64,000 bases of DNA from assembly GCA_963556495.2 (NCBI GenBank), contig OY747717.1, positions 1,126,001 through 1,190,000 on the forward strand, in the 5' to 3' direction. Shown in pieces: positions 33,400 to 44,751 of this stretch (the stretch's first letter is position 1; every line of letters begins with the position of its first letter). The notes below the pieces were generated by a model. The model did not search any database. It was not told the origin of the DNA and worked only from the letters and a program-made list of their open reading frames with translations. A program made the translations under genes and the position numbers. The DNA is from Valencia hispanica. Lineage: Eukaryota; Chordata; Actinopteri; Cyprinodontiformes; Valenciidae.

Positions 33400-33890
33400 C
33401 CTGAAAACTTATGAGAGCATCTGTATTCAGTCCCCTTTACTCTGATGCCCACAAAATAAATCGAGTGTAATCAACTGTAGTTAGAGAACAGTCAGCATCA
33501 TGGAGGAGGTTCTGGTCCAGTTTAAAGCAGGGTCAGGTTCTACAACATATCCCAGAGCTCTGTTGAATCCATACATAATCAGAGAAACTGGAGGAGCTGC
33601 AGAGATCCACAGCTCAGGTGGAGGAACAGTTGGTGGTGGACTCCTTCATTTAGGAGCTTCTCTGGTTGAGGTCACATTAAACATGAATATTAAATATATA
33701 TATAACATAATGATGAACGAAAGTTTAGCAGTAACATGTAAAACCCGGAGTTCTGGTTCCGACGGTTCTGGAAACCTTTCAGATTATTTCCATCTTAACC
33801 AGATTCTTATTTCTTCTCCTGAGTTAAAGGTCTCTGCAGCTCCTCCAAGGAAATCAGCTGTTGTGACACTTAGAAAATGAGCTAAAAATA
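33400..33890 (+). pseudogene. Tc1-like transposase remnant, internally deleted
   Basis: Reads like the start of a fish Tc1-like transposon: TTTACTCTGATGCCC, CAGCATCATGGAGGAGG, GTTTAAAGCAGGGTCAGGTT and GAGGAGCTGCAGAGATCCAC. Pieces between these markers are missing, and the downstream part is no longer recognisable. The 126-codon frame at 33500-33880 runs through this remnant and is not expected to be a gene. Confidence 0.7.
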
Positions 33891-34325
33891 ACCGTTAATG
33901 ATTAATAAACCCAGTGATGAGCCCGTGAGCGGCTCCGAACAGAACCGGTTTGTTGGGTTCTGAACACCGAGGAGAACTGAAGGGGAACCAGTTAGCAGGT
34001 TAGCTGAGGGGAGAACCACTTAGCTGCTGTTAGCTGCTGACAAACTGAAACAGAACCGGTGGGACAGCCGAACCGAACCGAACCGGGCCGAACCATAACT
34101 GGTGTTCTGACAGGTCGAAGCTCCTCTCCGCCTCGTTCCGCCCCTCAGCCCAGGTTCATGTGTCCCTTAGCCCGCTGTTAGCGCTGACTTTCCTAGCCAA
34201 ACTTAGCAGGGAGCTAACAGAACCGGACAGCTGAGCTGGATCAGACCGGCTCGGAGGACCGGGTCAGCCGTGCGGGACCGCGGCACAGAGCGGCTCCGGG
34301 TTCTGCCAGGTGGGCAGAAGCTTAC

Positions 34326-34450
34326 CTGAGCTTCGTGTCCTGATGACGGGGTGAATCGAGGTGTTTTCAGTCCTCAATCATCTGATTTTCGCTTTCCGTC
34401 CCGATGTCAACAAACAGGCTCCGCCCCCTCCTCCTCTTCCTCTGCTCCCA
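34326..34450 (-). other. zer1: zer1 non-coding exon 1 (5' UTR, inferred)
   Basis: A good donor, CTCAG then GTAAGC on the minus strand, ends an exon at 34326. The acceptor at 32041 begins exon 2, so intron 1 is about 2.3 kb. The region is CpG-rich and transposon-free. The start site is unknown; the upper end given is approximate. Confidence 0.5.
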
Positions 34451-34620
34451 CCTCCCGGTAGCTAGCTGTCATCACCGCGATCATCATCATCAGCAGCAGG
34501 CAGGCTGCGGCCAGTCAGAGGAGATCCGGGTCTTACCTGGACGTTACCTGGACGTTACCTGGGGGTCACCTGGGGGTCACCTGGGGTCAGAGTTCAGCCA
34601 GGGTGGAGACGGTGTTTGAC
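34330..34620 (-). promoter_or_regulatory. zer1: zer1 promoter / CpG-rich region
   Basis: GC-rich stretch upstream of the exon 1 donor, with no TATA box seen. It includes an 11-bp tandem repeat (34531-34584) whose minus strand repeats CAGGTAA or CAGGTGA. Confidence 0.4.
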
Positions 34621-34959
34621 TTTAGAGGAGCCACAAACTGCCCTCAGTTAGAGCAGCTCTACCTAAACATGTTTTTAACATGTGGCAGCAGGTTGGAGTG
34701 GCTCTTGTACTTTCCTTCTGATTTTCTTTTTCTTTTTAAAAACTTTTATTCCTCCATTTCTGGTAGAAACATTGTTTTTGTGGACGGCTGTTCTCTCTCG
34801 TTTTGAATGCTGAGCAGCTGGAAGGATGTTTGCTGACACTTTTCTTTTTTTTTGGACATTTGTTATGATGCATAACCATGGCGACAAGGTGGTTTCCAAC
34901 TGGGAGCAGCTGATTAACATCACAAAAGCTCAAATAAGACCTCAACTGTAGCCGCAAAA

Positions 34960-35362
34960 CCACGATGAGTTGAAAAGGAGACGCCATGAATCCAGAGCAG
35001 GAGCAAAGTGGAGAGAGAAAAGAAGGAAGTTCAAAACCATCTCCATCAATCATAATGGGTAATGTGAGATCGTTGGCAAACAGGTTGAATGCTGAGGACC
35101 CTTTGGAGATTAGTGTGTAAAAAAGGATTCTTCCTAAAATGAACATTATGGAGAACCCTGAGCGTCCTCTACATCAGTCATACAACTACAGAGTGTCTTC
35201 AGTCAGAGGCTTCTTCAGATCTGCAGACTGCTACAGGAGATCATCTCTACCCACAGCCATCAGCATCTTTGAAGAAATGTGGATAATATGAGTTAGAACA
35301 ACATTTAATTTCCCTTTGGGATTAATAAAGTAATTTTGAATTGAATTGAATTTGAATTTTAC
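34960..35362 (+). mobile_element. Internally deleted L2-type LINE copy with tail
   Basis: Starts with an endonuclease N-terminus-like phrase (SIIMGNVRSLANRLNAED) and passes after about 80 bp to the 3' segment with GTCTTCAGTCAGAGGCTTCT. Ends AATTTCCCTTTGGGATTAAT and a TGAATTGAATTTG tail. It lacks the reverse transcriptase, like the copy at 10444. Confidence 0.6.
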
Positions 35363-35427
35363 TCAAGTAAAAGTAAAAAGTAGCCGTCCAAAAAAGTTAC
35401 TTTATTAAGAGTAAAAACGTATTTGAT

Positions 35428-37080
35428 CAGAGGTGGATACTAACTGGTTACATTTACTTGGAAAAAATTTACTTTTAAGAGTAGTTTTACTACACCGTAC
35501 TTATTACTTTTACTTAAGTAATATTATTATGAAGTATCACTACTCTGACTTGAGTAAAATCTCTGTATACTCTATTACACATATATCTATTACATTCCAG
35601 AGCTGCAGTGAATAAATATTTAGTCAATAAATGAGTCAAAGTTTTACCTGAGTCGTTTATTACTCTGTGATTTTAATCCTGCTCTGCTTTCTGCAGCAGC
35701 TCCTTCTGCTCTGAATTTATGAAGATGCACTTCTTGTGTAGATAATAGTTTTAATGAATGATAAATTAAGACAGAGAAAAAAGCTTTAATTAGTTAGAAT
35801 TATGTTTGTGTTTAATGTATTTATGTTCACATCAGTCTAGGCCCCGCCCCTTTTGTATAACAGCCCTTGTGTTGTTTTGGCTCACACCCCAAAATCATCA
35901 CTGTCCCCCATTTAGCCCTCTTTGAAAACTTCCTAGATACTCCCTTGCTCAGCAATCTTGATGAAGTATTTTTAAGGTTATATAAACATTATTATTTAAG
36001 CATTAATATCTGTAATAATTTTGGATATGACTCACTGAATTAAACTCACTTTAGGGTTAAACACAGCTAGTCTGACCCACACTACTATACCGTTATTAAT
36101 TCACACTCTCAGGAGTCTTTTGTTTGTGTCAGATTTGTTTTGTTTGTTCTGCTGCTGAAAAATCTCCCCATAGCTGAAGTTTATGAAGTTCTGGTTCTGC
36201 TCAGTAGAAAAGCAAAGCACCAGCTATGTGCGGAGAGCAAAGTTTTTGGTTTTGGTTTTTTTTTGGACTCCGGGGGTTTGCAGAGCTGTAGTGAGAGACA
36301 GATCATTGGGAGACGCAGATGGATGCAAAACCTTTTTATTTTATTTGTATTATTATTTGAAAAAACTATATATTTACAAGGTTGGCGGGGATGCACGTCA
36401 GACTGACGATTTTTAGCTTTTCACTGGGACAATTTTAAATTATGTCAATTATGTGTGACGTGTTTTTTTAACAAACATGTCTGTTAATAACAATCCGGGA
36501 CAGTGTCTCAATTTGCGGTAAGAAAAGTGATGAAATAGTCCCGCTTTACCACTGTGAGTAAATTCACTGAATAAAGAATAAACCTATTTTAACCATAAAC
36601 CAGACACACACCAGTTTATTAAAGCAGATTCTTTCTACACAAGCTTTGGTTTTCTAATGTGATCTTCTGTCTGTTCAGCTTGTGTTGCATTTTAAAGGTA
36701 AGGTAAAAATATACAGTCAATGGTAAATATACAGTAAACAATTGTCACTGGAAGTACTTTTTACCTTGTTCTAAGATATATTTTTTTATTACCTACTGTA
36801 AGTAATTGTAGTATATTAAAAAATGACTTAGAAAAGTATTTTCTCTGCTTATGTTATTTATTTGTATATTTGTTTTTTATTTTAATCTTCAAAATACCAG
36901 AATCTTACCATAACTTGATATTTTAGTCTGTTATGACATAATTTAAAAAATATTGGATCAGATGTTACTCAGTACTCAAGCAGCCTTTTTACAAAAGATT
37001 TTTTACTCTTACTTGAGTATTTTTTTTGGACGGCTACATTTTACTCTCACTACAGTTTGGGGGCATTCTACCCACCTCAG
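35428..37080. mobile_element. Tol2-like hAT element (copy B)
   Basis: Starts CAGAGGTGGATACTAACTGG and ends TCTACCCACCTCAG, with internal blocks shared with copy A (GTTTATTAAAGCAGA, TTACCTTGTTCTAAGATATA). A foreign stretch of about 0.75 kb (35670-36420) interrupts it. Immediately left, 35355-35425 looks like an inverted end of a further copy. Confidence 0.65.
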
Positions 37081-37249
37081 TATATTAAGGAGAACCTTCT
37101 TAATCAGGTTGAAACCAGGTGTGGTGAAGCTGGGAAACATCTAAAACATGCAGGACAGTGTGCGTTGAGGAGCAGGGATGAAAACCACGGCATTGGGCAA
37201 CGTTTCTACCAATTTCGATCCTCTCTTAGTTAGGGAGCTGAGGTGTTTG

Positions 37250-37600
37250 AGGTGTGGGTAGAGCCGCCAAAAATTGGACTCAAGTAAAAGTAATGTCAAC
37301 ATTTTTCTACTCAAGTAAAAGGAAAAAGTAGCTATTAAAGAAAATACTTAAGTAAGAGTAAAAAGTATTTGATTAAAAGACTATTTAAGTACTGTGTAAC
37401 TATTTAATCGTAACATTTGATGTAATATGTCATCAGAAAAACAAAATTATTGCTATGTGCAAATTCTGGTACGCTAAAGACTAAATTAATACAAATAAAT
37501 AACATATTTACAAAATAACAAATTCAAGCGTGAGAAATATACAATTAAAAAAAGTTTTCCAATGAAAAATGAATGAAAATTAATAGTTACTGTGTAGGTA

Positions 37601-37634
<34 letters not shown>

Positions 37635-37690
37635 TGTGTTAGAACAGGGTAAAGTACTTCCATTGATGATTTGTGGTGTTTACCATATAG
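37250..37690. mobile_element. Tol2-like hAT copy C, left part (inverted)
   Basis: Reverse orientation relative to copy A: ACTCAAGTAAAAGTAATGTC at the end, then GTTAGAACAGGGTAAAGTAC and GTGGTGTTTACCATATA. The match stops near 37690; the remaining half of the same element appears at 42838-43076. A (TA)n run is at 37605-37632. Confidence 0.65.
37605..37632. repeat. (TA)n microsatellite
   Basis: About 14 uninterrupted TA dinucleotides inside hAT copy C. Confidence 0.95.
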
Positions 37691-37699
37691 GCGCCATCT

Positions 37700-40600
37700 C
37701 CAAATGTCTCAGCAGATGAAAATAAGTTTAGCGTTTGCCCGGGTTCGGTCGGACTTGCCGGGTGGTGGGCGTGCAGGGCAGGTGGGTTTGGTTGCCTGCC
37801 GGGCCGTTGAGCATCAGTGGTCGTCCACAAGGGAATGAGGCTGGTGGATGTCGGCCTGGTGGGTCGGCCGCCCGGTTCATTGGTTTGCTCCTGGTCTGGG
37901 CGGGTACGTTGCCGGGGTTTGGGCTGCGGGGGCCTCCGGTGCGGAGGTGGCGCTGGGGGCCTCCTTTGCTGACGGGGAGGCTATTGCTAACTAGCGACAG
38001 GTGCTCCACCCCTACGAGGGCACTTGGACGGGGGGTGCGGGAGGGAGGGGGCGAACTCAACCTGGGTGTCTAGTGTCTTTTGTGTTTTGAGAGTAGAGCG
38101 AATGTCAGGGTGGGTTTAGTTCCCCTTCTGGGATGGGGCTGGGGGGACTGCCTTGGGGTCCGTGGGGCTTTGTGGTGCTGCGGCCGTGGGCCCCGGGTCG
38201 AACGTGCCATGGCCTCCCTCCCCTGGTGGATCCCGGTGAACAGCGGTGCCTATTGGGGTCAGTGGGGGAGCTGGCTCCCTGGGAAGACATTTTGTCTCCC
38301 AGTCCTTCCCTCCCCATCCCTGGACACCTCTGTCCACCCGCTCCATCACTTTACCACTCATATAGGGTCTTGGGGCATGGGCACATCACTGGGGTGCGAG
38401 GAGGGAAACCCCTCCGGTGGCATCATGGGTCCCAATTTTAATATACAACTTAGACACTCCCACTTATAACATTTTCACACGACACATGTAGGGACTTTGG
38501 GGTGGGCACACTTTTCGGCATCCAGAGGGGGAGCGGTACAATCAGCTTCACCTCTGGTGCCGGTGCCCACTGTTAAACCACATATAGACACTGAGGGCTC
38601 GGGGTGGGGGTTGGGGGATGTGTGGCTGCCTCCCCCACATCCCACCCCTCTGTTTTAAATGCACATTATTACAACACGCATCAACACCATACTCGAGCGG
38701 GAGGATGGAGGCTAGGGGTCTTTTCCCACCCCTGTTCGCTACGGGCCATCAGGGGTTGGGGTCCGGAGGAGGACAGGCGGTCTGGTCGGGATCCTGGGCT
38801 GTCGGGCTGCTTTGCCACTGTGGGGCCCTTGGCGGTCTGCTTGTCTCCATCCTAGAAGGTAGGGGGTCCACCTCCCGGGTCCGGGGGCTGGTGGCTCTAC
38901 TGGGGCATCGGTACCTGGACCTGGGAGCATAAAGTGTGTATGGGGTGTGTGAGTGAGGGTAATTTCTTGGGTGCCTTGGTGAGTCAGTGAGAATGTATGT
39001 GCTTAAGAGGGAGGGAACGTATGACTGTGTCTGTATGTCTTTGTCTGCCTGTCAGGTTGGGTCTTGGGCTGCCCTCAGGCCTTACACTTAATAGGGGGCC
39101 TATTTCCCCTCCGTCACTCCCGGCCAGTGACGGATGATCTTGCCTACTGGTGCGTCGGTGGTCAATCCGGTTGGGACCTGGTGCGTGCCTGGCCGGGCCT
39201 GGGGGGGCCGGTGTGTCGGTCGGCCGATGCGCTGGGCCGATATCTTCCTTTGGTTGGTTGGGGCACCTCTTTTAGGGGTGCTAGGTTTGGGATTGTTGGG
39301 TGGTGCCTGTTCGGTGGCTCGGCGGGATGCGGATCCGGCGTCTCTGCTCGTTCGATCACCTGTTCTGTGCGCACCGTGCGTGGTCGTTTCATTGGCCCCG
39401 GCTCTCCGGGTCCATGGAGCCCATGGCCTGTGGGCTCGTCACTGCTGCCCCCCGGGCCCCTGCATAGTAGCCGCTGGATGTTCCCCTGGGGTTCTCCTTT
39501 TCTCCTCTCTTGGGGGATGCGGTCGGCCCCGCCCGGGTCCGCCTGGGGCTCTGGGGGTCCTTTGGACGTCTTTGCTCCGATCTCCTTCATGTCTGCATTG
39601 ATTCCTGGGAGACGGATTGATGTCTTCTCACACCAACTATCGAACACTCTTATGGAGAAACCTTATATGCACCAGCATGCTAACACACACACATAGATGT
39701 GGGGTCTCTGGTGTTTAAGGATATATTCTTGGGCTGAGGTTATCATTACTAGAGCTTGATTAATCGGTACCATGAGTTTTTCTGTGACATTGTTGTTGTA
39801 TTTTTATATCCATTTTTGTGTGATGTGGTTGTGTAATTCTTAGTTCACGATGTTTGGTTTGTTTTGTCGATGTTCCTTTTTCGTGTTTTGTTTTGTTTTT
39901 CCCCTCTCTCTGCCGTCCTGTGGGTATGGAGGCAGACTTCAATGTCTTCCTGTGTTTTCTTTGTTCCCCTTCCTCTCTTGTATTTTCAACTCACCCTCTC
40001 TCATGACATTTTGTTTCCTACCTCTCTTCTTCATCTTCCTTCTTTCTTCTCCTTAATTTTCCGTCTCCGTGTCCATAACATCAGGAAATAAAAACCACAG
40101 CAATTCTTAATAAAGATTTTTCACACATATATCAAGTGGAGGACTATAGCAAAAGCTGTACTGCTCCGCTTGTGAAAGTAAATCTGTTGGGCTTCTACTT
40201 GGTACTCAGACACCAATTCTGACACCATTATATCATATTGCTAAGTAATCTTTGACACATCGCCACCTATGTTGGAAGCGATCCACCTTCATTTGATCCA
40301 TTAGATTTATTTCCACTAACCCCCTAATTCTTTTATAGTTGGAGGATTTGCATCCTTCCATTTCACAGTTATAATTTTTTTTGCGGCGAACAGTTGCCTA
40401 ATATAGGGGGGTTGTATCTTTGATCCGCATTCAGTGCTTCACTTGATATTGCCCCCAGTAAATAAAACATAGGGCTTGATGGTACCTCGCTGCCCAAAAT
40501 GTTCTCAAGCTTTTGCTTTACTTCCCTCCAATATATCAAAAATATATGTGGATGGTCCCCCCCACCCAGCGGGGATAAAGCATCTTTCACAAACCCCGAA

Positions 40601-41015
40601 ATAACAAGATGAGTGTGGAAATATCTCATTTTTAACTGCCAATCAAATTCCTTCTACATTGGTATCCTATTGATGCCCCTGTGGCTTTCTCTACACAAGT
40701 CCTCCCACAGCCCGTCATCGATTAACATATTTAGCTCTAATTCCCATTTCTCTTTTCTATACCATGTGTTCTGGGCTCTATCCAAACAAAACCTCTTACA
40801 TATATTAGAGATGTGGCCTTTGACTTGGCTATTTTTTCCTATAAGAGTAATAAAATATTGTTCTATTGCATTTGGCTCTATTTCTTTTTATGGTTCATAA
40901 TATAGTGCCTTATCTGAAAATATTTGTACATGTCATTTACTGGGAGGTCAAATTGTTCCCTAATCTGAGAGAATGTTTTAAGAGCTGTCTCTCCAAACAA
41001 TACTTTATGCAGCTC
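37700..41015 (-). mobile_element. L1/Tx1-type LINE, 5'-truncated, with unusually GC-rich 3' part
   Basis: Minus strand 41015-40240 encodes the C-terminal part of an L1-type ORF2 with stops: QIREQFDLPVNDMYKYFQIR, KWELELNMLIDDGLWEDLC and YWREVKQKLENILGSEVPSS. To the left, 37720-39650 is strongly GC-rich on both strands with many chance frames, and 39650-40130 is a T-rich stretch. I take this as the element's long 3' UTR, because it is continuous with the ORF2 remnant and bounded by the hAT copy. That assignment is inference. Confidence 0.55.
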
Positions 41016-41935
41016 TGACTCCCTAAAAGAAAAATACAACCGGATATCATCAGCATAGAAATGATAAGTCACATTTTTAAAATGGCTGATGATATTCCCA
41101 AGAGGACTGATATATGATAAAAACAGAATGGGTCCTAAGACTGAGCCCTGAGGAACACCATACAGCAAAGAAGAGGCCTCAGACATCTTCCTGGAGAAAG
41201 TTGTGTCCCTCAAATAGGAGGCCAACCATTTCAGGACCATTCCAGAAAGTCGACACTCAATTTCTGTAGTAACAATTTATGATCTACAGTGTCGAACACT
41301 GCAGACAAATCCAGTAGAACCAGAAATGAATACGGCCCAGAGTCAGCAGCCATCCGGACGTCATTGGACACTTTCAGCAAAGCCGTCTCAGTGGAGCGCA
41401 TCTTACAGAAGCCAGATTGAAATTTGTCCATGTTGACAAGGTTAGCGAAACAGGCAGATCTAGCCTGTTTTATCATTTCACTGAGGGATGTAATGCAGCC
41501 TGTGAACCTCCAGAGTCGTGGATTTCCACAGACGCTCAACTTTACGACCAAATCTCTCAGCAGAAGTTTTTTCTTCATTTAGCCACGGCGGGGATTCTTT
41601 AGAAGAAGCTTTTTAGAGCTTCACCGGTGCCACTTTGTTCAACACAGACTCACAAAACGTCATAAAAAGAATTCATGTAGGAATCCGGATCATTACAAGC
41701 ACCATCCAGACAAAGACTGAAACATTTCAGAACCTTTTGCAGCAGCAGATCTATTTATAATGAGCTTCTGGTGTACTATATTTTGAGTGCAAATGAAAAC
41801 ACACACAGGAATGGTCAGACACATCAAACATCATATCACATTCCAGCTGTCTGATTCCAGGCCAAAGGAGAAGACTAAATCCAACACGGGACCATTTTCA
41901 CCTGTCCAGGCCGGAAATACGTCGCATTAGGTGGA
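41015..41935 (-). pseudogene. L2-type LINE ORF2 remnant: endonuclease end and reverse transcriptase
   Basis: Minus strand shows endonuclease C-terminus-like VLDLVFSFGLESDS, then RT blocks [54 protein letters not shown] and HFYADDIRLYF (catalytic YADD). A frameshift near 41231-41240 and upstream stops make it defective. The right-hand continuation of the endonuclease is at 42577-42804. Confidence 0.8.
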
Positions 41936-41992
41936 ACGAATCAGCAAGGGATGAGAATTCAGATGCAGCAGAACAAGAGGAGCCGTTAAGGC

Positions 41993-42575
41993 AAGGCGCC
42001 TTTATCAGTATAGCAACACTTTCAACAACAGGGTAATTCAAGGTGCTTTATATGATTTGGTGATTAAAAAAAACATAGAATATAGCAGTAATATTATAAA
42101 TTAAAAGTAGCAAATTGGCATGAAACACACATTACACATGATACCATTGATCTTACGCATTTTGGGAAGATGTCTGTGTGTGTTTGGGAAGGGGGAATAA
42201 CTGTCATTTTGTTTTTATAATTGTGGGGAAGGGATGGGAATGTGTGTTATGTGGGGTCATTTTAATCTGTAAAGCACTTTGAGCTGCATTTTTTGTATGA
42301 AAAGTACTTTATAAATAAAGTTTGATTGATTGATTGATTGATTGATGCACAATAAAGCAAGAGAAACACCAATAGAGCAAGACAGCATGAACACATTTGA
42401 TACATATGACAATCATCATTTACTCGAAGGCAATTTTTAGTCTCGATTTAAAGCAGCTCAGTGTTGAAAGCTGCTTCTCCATGTTTGGTTCTGATTCTAG
42501 GGATGGAGGACCTGAGTGGTCTCGGTAGGTTGGTACGGTGACAACAGGTCTTCAACATATTTTGGTGCTGAGCCA
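41993..42575 (-). mobile_element. L2-type LINE 3' end inserted in the L2 ORF2
   Basis: Minus-strand tail (complement of AAGGCGCCTTTATCAGTATA and AATTCAAGGTGCTTTATATG) and 3' UTR with GCTTCTCCATGTTTGGTTCT. It resembles 63309-63668. It separates two halves of an endonuclease reading frame, and is itself interrupted by 42130-42346. Confidence 0.65.
42130..42346 (+). mobile_element. LINE 3' tail, plus strand, ending in (GATT)n
   Basis: Ends CTGTAAAGCACTTTGAGCTG, then TATAAATAAAGTTTGATTGA and five GATT-type repeats. Nested within the minus-strand L2 tail. Confidence 0.65.
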
Positions 42576-42576
42576 T

Positions 42577-42804
42577 TTAATGTGAAAGTTCAAATCCCCA
42601 AGGATCAGAACTCATGATCATGGATAAAAAGTCTGAGAAGTCACTGAAGAACTCACATACTGGGCCAGGGGGTCGATAAATTAAAACACAATGAAAAAGA
42701 ATCAATTTTGATGACTGCTCTGGCTTCATTTGTCTGCACAGGAAGAAGTCCTTGAATGACATGTGGGGTCCTGATCCAGGAGCAGTTTGGGGGGCATAGC
42801 TCAT
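42577..42804 (-). pseudogene. L2-type LINE endonuclease fragment
   Basis: Minus strand encodes MKPEQSSKLILFHCVLIYRP, then PGPVCEFFSDFSDFLS, matching the IYRPPGP segment of L2 endonucleases. It breaks at the position where GDFNIH would follow; the continuation is found left of 41993. Confidence 0.7.
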
Positions 42805-42837
42805 TCAGATGGATCTATTCTTGAGGCTTTAAGAGTC

Positions 42838-43076
42838 TTACAAATAAACATAAACTGTAGGTGTGTTTCTGTGTCTCGTGCATTTTGATTAAAATATGTT
42901 TATTCTGCCTTCTGCTTGTGTTGGGTAGAGCATCCAGTAAGTAAGAGCAGCAATACTCCATAATAATATTACTGAAGCAAAAGTAAAAAGTACGGTGTAG
43001 TAAAACTACTCATGAAAGCACGTTTTTTTCCACAAAGTCACTCGAGTAAATGTAACTAGTTACTATCCACTTCTGG
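42838..43076. mobile_element. Tol2-like hAT copy C, right part (inverted)
   Basis: ATAAACTGTAGGTGTGTTTC, TTAAAATATGTTTATTC, AAAAGTACGGTGTAGTAAAA and the end TAACTAGTTACTATCCACTT plus CTG are the complement of the left half of copy A. With 37250-37690 this makes one element split by 5.1 kb of LINE sequence. Confidence 0.65.
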
Positions 43077-43124
43077 ATGGCAGCATGCGGCTCCCATAGG
43101 CCAGCTGTGGTCTGCAGGGACAAG

Positions 43125-44160
43125 GCAAATTTATTTGTAGAGCAACACTTTCAACAACAATGCAATTCAATAAAACAACAACAAAAACATAAAACACAAC
43201 ATCGAAGACATAAAGAACATTAAAACATCCTACAGTTATGACACTCCAGCTTTTATTAATCACTTGAATCAAAGGCAGCTCTAAACAGATGAGTTTTTGG
43301 CTTAGATTTAAAGGAACTCGGTGTTTCAGCAGCTTTGCGGTTGTCTGGAACTAGTAAAAGTATTTAGAAGTCTATTCTCTGAGCTACAGGGAGCCAGTGT
43401 AAGGACTTTAGAACTGGGGTGATGTGCTCTACTTTCCTGGTTCTAGTGAGGAACACGAGCAGCAGCGTTCTGGATCAGCTGCAGCTGTCTGATTGACTTT
43501 TTAGGCAGACCTGTGAAGATGCTGTTGCAGTAATCAATCCGACTAAAGATAAACGCATGGATGAGTTTTTCTAGGTCCTGTTGCAACATCAGTCCTTTAA
43601 TCCTAGAGATGTTCTTCAGGTGATAGAAGGCTGACCTTGTTATTGACCTTTATGTGACCCTGGAGGTTCAGGTCTGAGTCCATTACTACACCTAGATTTC
43701 AGGCCTGATCAGTAGTTTCTAGCTGTATTAACTGAAGCTGTGCGCTGATTGTTGATCGTTCCTCTTTAGGTCCAAAAATAATTACTTCTGTTTTGTTTCT
43801 ATTCAGCTGGAGAAAGTTATGGCACATCCATCCATTGATTTACTCGATGTATTTACTTGGGGTTTAGATGGGTTCAGAGTCACCTGGTGACATCGTAATG
43901 TAGAGCTGAGTATCATCTGCATAGTTATGGTAGCTCATCTTATTGGTTGTTAGAATCTTGCCTAGTGGGAGCATGTAGATATTAAATAAGAGGGGCCCCA
44001 GGATGGAGCCCTGGGGAACCCCACATGTGATTTCTGTTCATTCTGATGAAAAGTTTCCTATTGACACATAGAAGTCCCTGTTCTTTAGGTAAGACTCGAA
44101 CCAGCCAAGTACTGTACCAGAGAGTCCGACCCAGCTCTCCAGTCGTTCCAATAGTATACC
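43125..44160 (-). mobile_element. L2-type LINE, 3' half (RT to tail)
   Basis: Minus strand reads LESWVGLSGTVLGWFESYLK, a stop, then [20 protein letters not shown] and [20 protein letters not shown]. It then runs down to a tail complementary to CAAGGCAAATTTATTTGTAG at 43125. Stops and small indels are present. The 20-bp array at 44161 begins where the RT upstream part should continue. Confidence 0.75.
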
Positions 44161-44580
44161 ATGATCATTCCAGGCTGCAGATCATCATTCCAGGCTGCAG
44201 ATCATCATTCCAGGCAGCAGATCATCATTCCAGGCTGCAGATCATCATTCCAGGCTGTAGATCATCATTCCAGGCTGCAGATCATCATTCCAGGCTGCAG
44301 ATCATCATTCCAGGCAGCAGATCATCATTCCAGGCTGCAGATCATCATTCCAGGCTGTAGATCATCATTCCAGGCTGCAGATCATCATTCCAGGCTGTAG
44401 ATCATCATTCCAGGCTGTAGATCATCATTCCAGGCTGCAGATCATCATTCCAGGCTGCAGATCATCATTCCAGGCTGTAGATCATAATTCCAGGCTGTAG
44501 ATCATCATTCCAGGCTGTAGATCATCATTCCAGGCTGTAGATCATCATTCCAGGCTGCAGATCATCATTCCAGGCTGAAG
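44161..44580. repeat. sh3glb2: 20-bp array, 21 perfect-length copies, upstream of sh3glb2
   Basis: ATCATCATTCCAGGCTGCAG repeated 21 times with no length change; only single-base variants (GCTGTAG, GGCAGCAG, one ATAATTCC). Ends 172 bp before the sh3glb2 ATG. Twenty of 21 units contain CATTCC, the M-CAT/TEAD core. Its left edge lies within an L2 remnant. Confidence 0.97.
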
Positions 44581-44751
44581 GGCGGCAGCAGCGTCTTCCA
44601 TCCCGCCGCTGATGTCTCTTTAAGCGCAGGGCGACCAGCTGATCTCCGATCCTCCTCCCCGGAGCGGATTACGGCTCCAACTCTGCGTCTCCTGTCGCTT
44701 CTTCATCAGCTGATCCGGGGGAACAAAGGCAGCCAGAACCCGCCCGGAACC
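44581..44751 (+). promoter_or_regulatory. sh3glb2: sh3glb2 core promoter / 5' UTR (inferred)
   Basis: GC-richer, non-repetitive 171 bp between the 20-bp array and the start codon. No TATA box was seen. The start codon has a strong context, GGAACCATGG. Confidence 0.45.

Noticed and set aside
33500..33880. 126-codon frame as a novel gene
   Set aside because: The DNA matches the start of a Tc1-like transposase with deletions; the frame is accidental.
39064..39696. 210-codon plus-strand frame in the GC-rich block
   Set aside because: No domain, heavy Gly/Pro/Arg/Trp bias from composition, and overlapped by frames on both strands.
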